NCBI GenBank assembly: GCA_047495785.1
Contig: JBLDXI010000026.1
Coordinates: 1,240,001-1,304,000 of the forward strand
Reading direction: 5' to 3'
From: Lepidodermella squamata
Lineage: Eukaryota > Gastrotricha
Length of the DNA stretch: 64,000 nt
Shown here: one piece after another, positions 18,562 to 28,808 of the stretch
Numbering within the stretch: position 1 is the first letter of the stretch
How the letters are laid out: each line of letters opens with the position of its first letter
Translations under genes and position numbers: made by a program
The notes under the pieces: generated by a model
What the model saw: only the letters and a program-made list of their open reading frames with translations
What the model was told of the DNA's origin: nothing
Database searches by the model: none

Positions 18562-21135
18562 TCAATCATCGGCGGTGGACATTTCAACGTCGTCTTCATG
18601 ATCGACGTCAACCGGGGCGACGGCTAGCTCGGCAGATTCAATGCGGGCCGGTTCGCCCTCCCGCGTTTCGTCATCCTCATGGTCCAGATCTACAGCAGGC
18701 GGCGTTGTGGACGCAGCTCCATTTTTGTTACCGTTCGTCACGTCGGAGGTGCCCTTTTTCTTTGAAGCGCCCGCTTTCGGGCCGGGTTTTTTCTTGCTAA
18801 CGGCCTGGGCTGAGCCGGACCGGGGTGCTGCTGACTCTCCAGTCGGTTTTCCGGTGGATTTTTTGAACTCTTCCAGGGCGTTTTGAAGTGGTTTGATGAA
18901 CTCAGTAAATTCCATGTCGTGAAGAGCACCTAGGACGTCATTTGGCAGGATTGTTCGCCGATCAGCGTGTTGAGCAATGTCATTGGCCCTGAAATATCGA
19001 AATATACATTTGAAAGTCTTCAGAATAGAGCTAAAAATTACGCAGCAGTGCAGTAGAGGACGAAAATGCTCGCAGCCCGAGAGACAGCTAGACGAGCTTC
19101 TTTGGATAGCGCAACGCCTTCAGGAAGCTGAAAGTAAATGACACGTAAATTAGAATGGTTATGCGTAAAAATATGAATTTTAAAAGCTTGCCATTCAATG
19201 TTCTAACAAAGGGGCATCTTTTGATTAATCAGTTTTGCTCAATAAGTTCGATCATGAAATACCTAACTACTAGATCGCGCAATGGTATGTTAGCTTCAAG
19301 TTACAGCTTATGATTCATTTTTTATAATAAAAAAACTAAAAACGGGCGATTCGAATCTGTTGTCTCGAGGTCTATCAGCGCAGCTCCATCGTCCTTATTC
19401 AATCTTGTAGCAGCCGCTATTGGCTCAGCTTCTGCAGGCGGTCATGGAAGTTGTTAAGGTTATACAGATTGAGGCTAGTTGAAGCAACAGAGTTGATTTT
19501 CATGCAAAAATGTTCGATCGTTACAGAGATATTTTGGTCTCAAAAACGAAATCCGAAATCACACCACTTTTAACTTGTTCTGAAAATCGTTCAGAAAAAC
19601 TAATAACAAAATACCTCAATACGTAATCAACTCCCGATCTATCTTTGCGTTATTATACTTCACAAAACTTGTTGAGCGATTTAACCCTTAGCCGCCGATG
19701 ACGTGTACACGAGTCAATTCGAATAAAAATTTGCCGAAAATTCATTTTTAGTCCAAACGGTTTCATTTTTGCACGGTAATTAGTCTCAACTACCCAGGTA
19801 ACCATAGGTCGAAGCTTTGATTCGGAAAATAATTACCTGTTGGCCCAGTGGGGGACAGTGACAAATTTTTTTCAGAACTTGTAAACGCGTCCGAAATCGT
19901 GTCAAGTCGAGCTCGATTGGGAGGCAACACGTTTTTTGCAATGACGCGAAAGGGCGTTACGACTGTTGCGTGAATACACGACGTATTATTATGATTCACA
20001 GGGATGCACGCCTCGCACACAATAAAAGCAAACAAAAACTGTTAAAAAAGTGCACTTTCGATTTTTTGCGTTTTTTTCTCTTTTGCGAATGTCTATCGCC
20101 GAGGTGGAAGACTTCGAAGAGGTGGGTTCCACCGGATCTGAATTATCGGAAGATGAAGAAGATTTGCCCTCTTACCTATATGTGATTTTTGAAATATCTT
20201 CGTCTTGCAACATCGTCGAATAAATTTCTCGAAAAAACAAGCCAATAATAATGCGTTAATAAAAAGCCGCGTGTTGACACGTTCTTACTTGTAAACCCGT
20301 CGATCTGACGCTTCAGCGCGTTTTCTAATAATAAACTTTGACCTAAGTTCACACTTCGTTATTTGGCTTCAACGAATCGGCCACCTTGGTCAGCTATGTT
20401 CAAAAAGATAATAAAGCGATTATTCTAATGTCTACCATGAATCATGACGGCGATAAATATTTTCGTTGAACAGAACAACAAACCAATCATTAACATGGAC
20501 TGTAACGAAACCTAGGGTGCAGTTGATACATTGGACAAAATGACTCACTGCTATACAACGCAAAAGCCGACGAATAAGTGACCACATGTTATTTTCGCCA
20601 ACATCATCAACATGGCTATGTTAAACGCGTTTGTTTGCTGTGAACATCGTGAGGATCAGCAATCCGACGAAAAGTGATCGACCGTCAAAATTTCTTTATC
20701 GTCAAAATTTACGAAAAGAATCTGTTTGAAAAATCGCAGGGAGGCGCCCCAAAATTAGCATAAAAATAAGCTTTTCGAACCTTGGCTGCATATTCAGTCA
20801 ATTGCTAAGCTGAAAACCGAAGCGACCAAACGATATCCCACCATGTCTAGCCATAACTTTCAAAGCCACGTAATGCGAGCCTAAGCTGAATTGACGTGAC
20901 CCCGAATCGTCCATCCAATCAAACTTTTCTTTTCATAACTTTGTGAAACTGTCATTTAATTCAAGAGGGAACCAATAGGGAGCTCGAAAAAAGAAAATCC
21001 CAAGAAAATGTCTCAACTTCAAGTAACCATTTTCATTTTTTATAACAGCTATATTGCAGTTCGACTTACATTTGACTTGATGAACCGGTTTACGGTAGCT
21101 AGAGGCAGGTACAAATCGTCAACTCTTTCAACCAT
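18562..21135 (-). CDS. POLE3: DNA polymerase epsilon subunit 3 / CHRAC17 histone-fold protein
   Basis: A 192-residue protein from three exons: 21135-21070, 19127-19042 and 18988-18562. The spliced N terminus ([20 protein letters not shown]) runs into [20 protein letters not shown] and then [15 protein letters not shown], the H2B-like histone fold of POLE3. The C-terminal half is charged and low-complexity (Lys/Ser/Gly, then DHEDDE acidic runs), as in other POLE3 proteins. Known family role: pairs with POLE4 in DNA polymerase epsilon and with CHRAC in chromatin remodelling, and helps handle H3-H4. The N-terminal exon is too short to stand alone and was found by matching the expected start and splice phases. 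Intron 1 is 1.94 kb, far longer than its neighbours, because it holds a decayed piggyBac element. It is the last gene of an operon-like run, 90 bp after RPAP2. Confidence 0.9.
19679..20700 (+). mobile_element. Decayed piggyBac transposase element in POLE3 intron 1
   Basis: The left edge looks like a TTAA target followed by CCCTTAGCCGCC (about 19679). At 20090 a short acidic frame ([24 protein letters not shown]) resembles the acidic N terminus of piggyBac transposases. From about 20393 a broken frame reads [23 protein letters not shown], then after a frameshift [11 protein letters not shown][13 protein letters not shown], then [17 protein letters not shown]. These are the conserved blocks around the last catalytic Asp of piggyBac (STMH, YN-x-TKGGVDTLDQM, WP..FFN..D...NA). 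Stops, a frameshift and a large internal deletion make it inactive. I did not find a matching right end. It lies antisense to POLE3. Confidence 0.7.
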
Positions 21136-21225
21136 TGCGGCAAGAAACCAAAATTAAAACCCTAATTAGCAAATTGAATCATTTCACGATGGCAAAGTAA
21201 GATATTTCATAGACCTATGTACAAT

Positions 21226-23130
21226 TCAAAGACTTCGCGTAAATTTTTCAATAAAAATCTGAACGTCACTCGAGTTAGGAAACCAGGTGAATAAAAATTT
21301 GCAGCAGTCAAAGAAGTAAGCCTCAGACTCGGCGTCGAAAAGCACCGGTGCCGATGAAACATCGACAATGCCGCAGTGGCAAGACGCCGCAAATAGTAGA
21401 AGCCCTGCCAGTGTCCATTCAGTGGGCAGAAGAGCCGTATTCTGGGCGGTCAAGTCGAAGGTGGCGACCAGGCGGCGAAAAACGGCGTTCACCTCTGAGA
21501 TGTTGTTCAGAAAGGCGACGAAATCGACGAGAATCGACAGTTGTTGATCGGCATATTGCTGGCGACGTTGAACTAGCACGTTGAAAGACCGTAAACAGCT
21601 GCTGCTAAGCCGCTCGATTGCTATACCTTCTCGGATCTACAAAAAATCGTTAAATAATAATTTAATTTATTAATTAATGGAAAAAATTCAAAATCTACTG
21701 CGAAAAACCGTCAATATCAATATCAATATCAATAGACTTACACGTCTCTGGTCAAGGTAATCAACAGGTGGTAGAATAACGTCATCCTGATCAGGAATTT
21801 CGACAGAAAGTTGGTCCGCCAGCTCTTGTTCTTCCGATTTTTCACCAATTTTAGGTTCGTCTTTGAACTGAACCTTCTTCTCTTGACGCTCGGCCTTCTC
21901 GCCAAGGAAAAACGCTTGAACTCTCGCCTCAAATTCGCGCTGCTCTTCGGTCAATAACCGCTCGCGATTAGCAATAACCGCAGCCAAATCTGGCTCAGTA
22001 ACTAGTTGCGTTACAACATTTTCAGCTTGCACGGGTTCAATCATTGGTGGCGCCGGAATTCCTGCGTCAATATCGCCGGATTTTTTCGTATACCGAAACA
22101 GTTTCATTGTCTCAGCAGTTTTCCATTGTTTCAGCGTATCGCAAACACGAACCCAATCTTCTAGGGTAAGCTTGATTCTCTTATGAGAGGTAAGTTGCTC
22201 CGATTTAACGCCGTCCAAATTATTTGGTAGAGACGATAATGGGATAACTTGAACCTTTTTGAACTGCTCCTGTTTCGCGGGCGATTTCGATTTTTGAGCT
22301 ATGTAATCCAGAGAATCGACAGAATCATTGTCTGACAAATCACTTTCTTCCTCATGTTCACCCTCCAATGTAAGCGTCGAGCCTTGAAATTGGCTAGATT
22401 GGGTATCCGACGGGTACGGATCGTCATCACTGTCCAAATCTTCAGTGGCGACCGATTCAGAATCAACATTTCTGCGTTTCACGTTTGATTTTAGGGATAA
22501 CGCATTTAGCTGAGCTTCTAAGATCGATTCTTGATCCTGATTTGGTAGTTTCACAGGCGACTTCGAATCGAGCTTGCGGTCGTCTGGCTTCAAAAATGTT
22601 ACGCTGACTTTGAAATCAGATCCGCGATCCCAACATGCATCAGTTGGAACTTGTTCAGCCACATGGCGCGATGCAGTAAAACAAAATCCAGAGCAAAATA
22701 CCTGAAATCAAAGCTGAAAGCTGTTCAAAATTCAGCTAAACTCAAACTCTTACCTTGCGCTTTGTAATATCGTAAACTCTCTTTTGCTGAAGATTGATTT
22801 TGAATTTTCCTTGAGACTAAACGAAATAATGACAAAATGCTCAGAATTAGGATTTCAATCTACCTTGTCGATTTTATGAGGTTTCCCGCAAAGGGGATAG
22901 GCACACATTCCGGCTAGCAATCGTTCTTCTTCCAAATTAAGATAATGCCGAGGTTCGACGTGACGAATGAATTTTCGAAGGTGATCTTCGGAAATCGAAG
23001 GAACATCAGCTAGCGAGGCGACTAAAGCCAAAGCTCTTCTTTCAGCTATCATCTTTTTGTCAGGCTTAATAGGCATTTCATATTCATCTTCATGCGGTGT
23101 AATTGAAAATGATGGTTCCCAGGTAGACAT
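21226..23130 (-). CDS. RPAP2: RNA polymerase II-associated protein 2, RTR1-type CTD phosphatase
   Basis: A 566-residue protein from four exons: 23130-22864, 22816-22754, 22701-21742 and 21636-21226, all phase 0 with introns of 47-105 bp. The RTR1 domain sits at residues 30-135. Zinc ligands are C76 and C81 (MCAYPLCGKP) and C113 and C117 (VFCSGFCFTAS), with KINLQQKRVYDIT between them, the family layout. Known role: removes Ser5 phosphate from the RNA polymerase II C-terminal domain and helps import and recycle the polymerase. The middle is acidic and Ser-rich (residues 140-260). A helical region around CDTLKQWKTAETMKLFRY and the C-terminal exon look globular. Human RPAP2 is about 610 residues, so length agrees. 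It lies 61 bp after TRUB2 and 90 bp before POLE3. Confidence 0.9.
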
Positions 23131-23191
23131 TATTAAATTTAAAAAACTAGTAAGATTTAAATGAAAATTGAGCGTTTAATGATAAAAACAA

Positions 23192-24296
23192 TTATGAAAG
23201 CTTGACATTATAGTCCGTAGTAAATTTTTCAACAACTTCTTCATCTTTTTGTGGCACAACTTGCGCGCTTTTATCTTTGATTATCGTATCTCGAGACAAA
23301 TTCTCGATTACATTCCGCCCCTTTTCGGTGCAGATGGCTAGGTTTTGAGCGAAATTCTCCAATGTCCAATGTTTGTCCAACAATGCGTCATCAAGGGTGA
23401 AAGGGCCTTGTTGAATACGCCGAATTTTCAAGCAGCAAGCCGAGCTTTTCACTCTAGCCCCTAGATTATGAACTAAATCCGCTAAATAATGCGTTGATTC
23501 ATTAATTGCATGAATTTCCAGGGCAAAATTCGGTAAATCGAATGACACGCATTTTATGCCGTAGATAACAGGTGGTGTATCAGTATTAGGTGGTCGGATA
23601 AAACCGCTGCAGGCAAGCCGGTAAGCCTCGGGTGAGGACATTCGAGGCACTCCTGCATAAGTATACATAGCTTTTTGATGCTCCGCTTGAAGGCTGCTCA
23701 ACACTTTATCGACTCTGACTCGAGAAACATTTTTCCAGGCAGTTTTTGCGATTGTTTTACCAGCCACGGTTCCATCACTTGTGGCCCGGCCGAAAAATGC
23801 TTCGATTCGATATACTCGCATCATCAGGCAACTGGCAAGTTTCTTCGATAAAACGCCATGTTCGTTCATTCCAATCACTAGAAAAACTCGTATAATTTTT
23901 CAATTTCGAATTTTGATTACTAACCTTGCACTCCTGATGAAAATATTGACAACGGATCAACGGGTGAACAGTCAAATTCGTCCAGCTCAAATGGAGGACC
24001 AGTGACTGAAAAACCGAGGTTCAACACACATCCCTTAAGCTCATCCGCAAAATACCTAGCTCATGACTGGTTAAATCAGGCTCAACTGAGACCAAAGGCT
24101 TGCTTCGACCAACATTCTCGTCGTGAATACGGATTAAACTGCGAAGTGGCGCTTGTTTCTGAGCAGCCGCGGCTTCTTTTTGAAGTTTCAGCTTTATGTT
24201 GTTCAGCGTCAACGATATCGACTGGTTACTATTCTTATACACACAGGCCAATCCAGCATAGGTTTCAATAATAGATCGTTTAACAATGTTGGCCAT
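23192..24296 (-). CDS. TRUB2: TruB-family mitochondrial pseudouridine synthase
   Basis: A 335-residue protein from three exons, 24296-24056, 24005-23925 and 23877-23192, with introns of 50 and 47 bp. The C-terminal two thirds match TRUB2 closely: HQKAMYTYAGVPRMSSPEAYR, SGFIRPPNTDTPPVIYGIKCV, HYLADLVHNLGARVKSSACCLKIRR and GPFTLDDALLDKHWTLENF. Known role: TRUB2 pseudouridylates mitochondrial mRNAs and supports mitoribosome assembly. The catalytic Asp is probably in SPVDPLSIFSSG, spliced across exon 2; it keeps VDPL but has about three extra residues before the SSG. The N-terminal KPxG motif is diverged to KNSN. The start is at the first ATG, directly after CATCTAG, which looks like a trans-splice acceptor. 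The gap to FIBP is 78 bp. Confidence 0.88.
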
Positions 24297-24374
24297 CTAG
24301 ATGAAAGTCAAAAAGGCAACTCAATAATCACAATGAGCACATTTTATTACATGTAAAATATAAAAATGAATATC

Positions 24375-25796
24375 TTATTGATCGGAAGGTTGGGTCACGT
24401 GACTAGCAGACAGTCCAACATTAGCGATTCCCGTCAAAAAGCTAGGCTGAACCGGTGAACTGCTGGTTAAAACTGAGTGATTAGCTGACTGAGATCCGCT
24501 GATTGAGCCGTGATGAACCAAAGCAGTCGACCGAGAGCGAAACATTTCGAGAAGAATAGGGCCAACGCCTTGCATGAAACGCTGCCATGATGGTATGAGA
24601 GATGTCTGAAATTTCAGGTCGATTTGCCTTAGTTCGGTGAGAAGTGTTTCGAAGTCTTTCATTGACCAGCCGGCTTCGAAAGACGGCTCCACGACATCAT
24701 CCATGAGATCGACAAACAGGTCTCGAACTTCTTTAGCGCGATTCAATTTCACTGCTATGCCAACAAGCGACCGTACCGATTCCCGAATCCAATCATAATG
24801 ACCCTGAGTAGATATCAAACCACGACTGGCCGCGCGAGAATTCCAAATTCGAGTGGCCGCGTCGAGATTTTCTCTTTCCAGGAGGATGCGAAGCTCTCGA
24901 AGCTCTTGCACGAATTCTCGATCGAAATCGAGGTCAAAATCGTCGAGATTCCTCGAATTTGACGCACTATCCTGACTCGCGCTCATAGGGACATCTTTGC
25001 CCGAAGATGGTGGACAAACGCTGAGGTAAGACCATTGATCAATCAGACACCTAGCGAAATAAAAGAAGGCTTGTCCATTTAATGACGAAAGCCCTCGCCG
25101 CCTAGCTGCTTCGAAGCGATGCCGACATAAGAATAAGACGCAAGTATATTGCCAAGCCAGATTCAAAGGCAAACATAAAAATGTGCCCAAAAAACTAACA
25201 GTGGTTTGTGGGAAGCATTCCGAATTGGAACTTCTGCCACCAACCGGTGTAGAACTGGTAACGGGTCCAGTGATTTGGATTCCACTGGAGTTTCCTGAAT
25301 TGTTAATCATATCCTCCAGGAACTTGCTAGCTCGGCGAATGTTATCAAATTGTCTGCGACAAGACCGTATTGGCACAGCTGTTTTCTCGCTGACGTCATC
25401 AAGATCTTTGCGGTCGGTTTTGGCGAGAGGCTTGCGGCCAAGAAATTCTCTGACAACATTAGGGTCAAAGGAATAGTAGCGCTCAATGAGGGCCAGTTTC
25501 ATCTGCTCAGTCAGCGCACCGAAAAGAGGAGAAGAGCGCAGGAAAGCAAGGGGTTGGTGAAAATGCGGTTCAATTAGACCGAAAATTCGATAAAAATCAG
25601 CCACTTCCCCGATGACTCCTTCCTCGATGACACTCAGAGGCAACTCGCCACGTATACCAGATGCCTGGGATGTTTCATACGCTACTCGCCGCTGAACAGC
25701 TTCTTCCATCTCGATGCCCTCCACCCACCATTCAAATAGTTCCAAGTCAACTTCGAATTGGAATGGGACAAATGTGTAAACTTCTTGCCCTGCCAT
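24375..25796 (-). CDS. FIBP: Acidic FGF intracellular-binding protein
   Basis: A single-exon protein of 473 residues. Signatures of FIBP are LIERYYSFDPNVVREFLGRKP, TDRKDLDDVSEKTAVPIRSCRRQFDNIRR and, later, DLDFDREFVQELRELRILLER and NRAKEVRDLFVDLMDDVVEPSFE. Vertebrate FIBP is about 360 residues; this one has an added Ser/Thr/Gly-rich stretch near residue 175-200 and a longer Ser-rich C terminus. Known role: a cytosolic/nuclear protein that binds acidic FGF, with poorly understood function. It is the first gene of the run FIBP-TRUB2-RPAP2-POLE3. Intronless here, unlike the following genes. Confidence 0.9.
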   Translation of the reverse strand: MAGQEVYTFVPFQFEVDLELFEWWVEGIEMEEAVQRRVAYETSQASGIRGELPLSVIEEGVIGEVADFYRIFGLIEPHFHQPLAFLRSSPLFGALTEQMKLALIERYYSFDPNVVREFLGRKPLAKTDRKDLDDVSEKTAVPIRSCRRQFDNIRRASKFLEDMINNSGNSSGIQITGPVTSSTPVGGRSSNSECFPQTTVSFLGTFLCLPLNLAWQYTCVLFLCRHRFEAARRRGLSSLNGQAFFYFARCLIDQWSYLSVCPPSSGKDVPMSASQDSASNSRNLDDFDLDFDREFVQELRELRILLERENLDAATRIWNSRAASRGLISTQGHYDWIRESVRSLVGIAVKLNRAKEVRDLFVDLMDDVVEPSFEAGWSMKDFETLLTELRQIDLKFQTSLIPSWQRFMQGVGPILLEMFRSRSTALVHHGSISGSQSANHSVLTSSSPVQPSFLTGIANVGLSASHVTQPSDQ

Positions 25797-26781
25797 CAGA
25801 ATGTAGCTAACTTTCCTTTAAAAAGATGAATCACAATTATAGGCAAAATTTTTACATTTAGAAACGGTAGATAGCAGAAAGCGTCAAGCGTCTCTGTGAC
25901 AATGAAATAAAGGAAGCAACCACACAAGCTTTTTACTGTCAACCTTTCGCCTTTCGCATACAAAAGTATCAAGAAGTTCAACCTAAGTTTTGTCAGTCCA
26001 AGTTCGGAGTCGCAGTTTTCGATTTTTTTGTAGATTTTTCGCGCCAAGAATCATTTTACTTTGATTGTAATTGAATCATTTGTTACAGATAGATTTTTAT
26101 ATATTAATTAAGGCAAACAAATCACAACACAAATTAATTTTTGAAAATGTTTTTCCGCGGTATTTTAGAGGGTCCCTGATGTTAGTCAGGCGACACCTCG
26201 TGTTGCATCAGCCAGGAGCCAGGGGCTCTCGGATATGGAAAGTGGAAAGTGGAAAGAGGGACATTTTGTAGTAGGTGGTGATATGGAGTGTTGATCCTTC
26301 AACCCCGGCCCTTGAAAATAGGCGCCTTGAAAATAACAGGACTTCGTAAAACTTGAAAACTTCGGTTGATTCGTTGTTGAACGATTGCCCCAATTAAAAC
26401 TTGAAACATTAAATTAGTAGTAATTTCTCAATTCCTAATTCATGGTTGGTCCAGTATCAAGCCTAAGCTTGGTCCCGTCTAAAGTTCTCGTTCTCAATAG
26501 AAACACTTGCGGCGCTGATACTTTTCGACGGCTCTATTTTTTCATGGCTTGATGTATATTCTGTTGTTTTCCAACCGATGCTTTTCCACCAGATACCTTG
26601 TAGATGCGAATGTTTCTTCGCGATGCAAGAAGCTTGGTGATTGAGAAATGGATGGGCTTAAGCGACTTTACTGACTTCATATTATTTCGGCTGCGAGCCG
26701 CGAGCCGCTAACCTCACTTTTAATGACGCTTTAAGCTGACGTCTGTTTCCTTTGTCATTTTAGGCTTGTGGAAGTTTTCTG
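25797..26781. other. Divergent intergenic region between FIBP and the first AIFM3-like gene
   Basis: About 985 bp holding the 5' ends of two opposite-strand runs. A short direct repeat (GGAAAGT three times) occurs near 26236. A T-rich TTTTAG acceptor at 26758-26763 lies 18 bp before the AIFM3-like start. Otherwise no gene is seen. Confidence 0.5.
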
Positions 26782-28473
26782 ATGCCAAAAGTGGATGTCT
26801 GCAGCACTCTCGAGTTTAAGGAAGGGGATGTTAAGGAATATCAACTACTTGAAGGGGCGTTGAAGGTTTTGCTTTACCGTTGCGATGGGAAGTTTTATGC
26901 TACTTCATCAGCTTGTACGCATTATGGAGCGTCGCTGATAAAAGGTTCAGTAAATGGTTGTAGAATCCGGTGTCCTTGGCATGGCGCTTGCTACAATCTC
27001 AAATCAGGAGACATCGAGGATTTTCCCGCATGGAGTCCATTAAAATCATATCCTGTCGAAGTGGAGGATGATAGAGTTTCAATATTTGTCGAAGGTGCAG
27101 TTCCTGTTGTGGGGAAATTGATTGATGAAACTAAAACCATTGTCGTCTTGGGAGCTGGAGCAGCAGGTTTTACAGCTACTCAGACGCTAATGATAATGGC
27201 TACGACGGGCGTATATTATTGATAACTCGTGAAAATCTACTGCCGTATTATCGCGTGAAGCTCTCGAAGCAACCCGATATGGATCCTGTTAAAATAATGC
27301 TTAAACCTGCCGAATATTTCAGTGCCATGAATGTCGAAATTCTTCTGAAAACTGATGTTACTAATTTTATCCCACATGAGAGCACTGTTGTAATTGATGT
27401 ATTTACGAAACTGCGATATTCTTCGTTGGTTTTGGCCACTGGAAGTCGCCCGAGAAAGCTTTCTTCTTCCGAGGTAAGTGATAACTTTTCTTCCATATAG
27501 AGTGCTTAACGGCTTTGATGGTAGGCTGTACCCGGAGTCCATTCGATCCGCACCAGTGACGATGGAAAAGCATTTGCTTTGGACGCAAAGGATAAAAAAC
27601 TGATAGTCATCGGATCAGGATTCATTGCTTTTGAAATTGCCGCCTCGTTCTCGCGTCAATCGAAACATGTTACTGTTATTTCCAAAGAAAAAGCCCCAAT
27701 AGAGAAACTATTTGGCGAAAAAGTTGGCCAAGTTCTGCTTCAAATGCACAAAACTGCAGGCGTTGATTTCATCCCGAATTCGTCTGTTGTTGAGTACAGC
27801 CTTAATTCGGGCGGTAAATTTGCTGGTGTAAAGTTGTCTGATGGAAGGCGAATCGATGGAGATGCCTGTTTAGTTGCTATTGGAGCCGAACCCGAGACGG
27901 AATTTTTGAGGAGCTCAGGTCTTGACATGGACAATAATGGCTACGTACTTGTAGATGAGGTGAGAGTTTTTTACATTCGTTAGTTTATTGTTTTACACCG
28001 CGTCAAGCAAATATTTGTTCTCACAGTTTTCTCATTCATATAGTTTTTTCACGTTTTTTGCTCCCTAAAATTTTGCTTCTGTTACTTTTCAGTATATGAG
28101 AACCAACTTTCCTAATGTGTTTGCGGCTGGCGATATCGCTTCCTACTACTTGCCGCTAAGTCTAACCAAAGGCGAACGCATGCGAGCATCTTTCGGCCAC
28201 TGGCCACTGGCCCAAATGACAGGGAAAATTGCGGCTCTTAATATATTGGGAAAACGGACCCCTTTCAACACTGTTCCGTTTTTCTGGGCGACTATGTATG
28301 GAACTAATATTCGATACAGTGGTTACAACGCTTCAGGTTCGACTGACGACGTGATCATTCATGGCGATCTCGAAAACCGAAAATTTATCGCTTATTATAT
28401 GGATGGCGACCGGGTATGCGCTGTTGCAACCATGGGAAAAGATCCGTTGGCTTCTCATTTTGCGGAGCTATAG
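26782..28473 (+). pseudogene. AIFM3-like Rieske/flavin oxidoreductase, decaying first copy
   Basis: Three exons, 26782-27473, 27525-27959 and 28093-28473, with the same architecture as the intact copy downstream: an N-terminal Rieske domain (ACTHYGA, CPWHGA), then a pyridine-nucleotide-disulfide oxidoreductase fold. The frame breaks near 27190: after VLGAGAAGFTATQTL the sequence must shift by one base to continue as NDNGYDGRILLITRENLLPYYRVKLSKQPD. It also stops early at 28473 (HFAEL-stop), and the codons beyond still read SGGQLMRKDI, matching the partner's GSGRQLTKSDI. One frameshift plus one nonsense change indicate a recent pseudogene, unless the frameshift is a sequencing error. A TTTTAG acceptor lies just upstream of the start. 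Confidence 0.8.
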
Positions 28474-28808
28474 ACTAGTGGTGGCCAACTGATGCGAAAA
28501 GATATAGTCAATGATGAAAACGCTTCTTGGTCTGAAAAATTCAATTCTCGTTGAATTCTCTTGTGTTTTCCTCTCGTAAAATCTCACTGAAGTGATATCA
28601 AATTTTTGTTGAATGATTACTGCTCATTATTAGTCGATGGCTGTGATAAATCAAAATTTCCTTTAGATATTGCACAATTTTTACCTTATTATCATAAATT
28701 CATTCATTTATTTGCGAATTTTATTTATAATGGTGTTAAACATCGTTTCTGGATTTAAAAATTGCTTATTTTATTTTAGGTTATCATTAAATTATTACCT
28801 GTTTCACC
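28474..28808. other. Intergenic between the AIFM3-like copies
   Basis: AT-rich spacer including the residual coding tail of the first copy up to about 28552. A TTATTTTAG acceptor-like site ends at 28779, 29 bp before the next start codon. Confidence 0.5.

Noticed and set aside
25797-26047. Minus-strand frame directly upstream of and abutting FIBP
   Set aside because: No ATG start, and FIBP homology begins near the ATG at 25796. Likely leader sequence.
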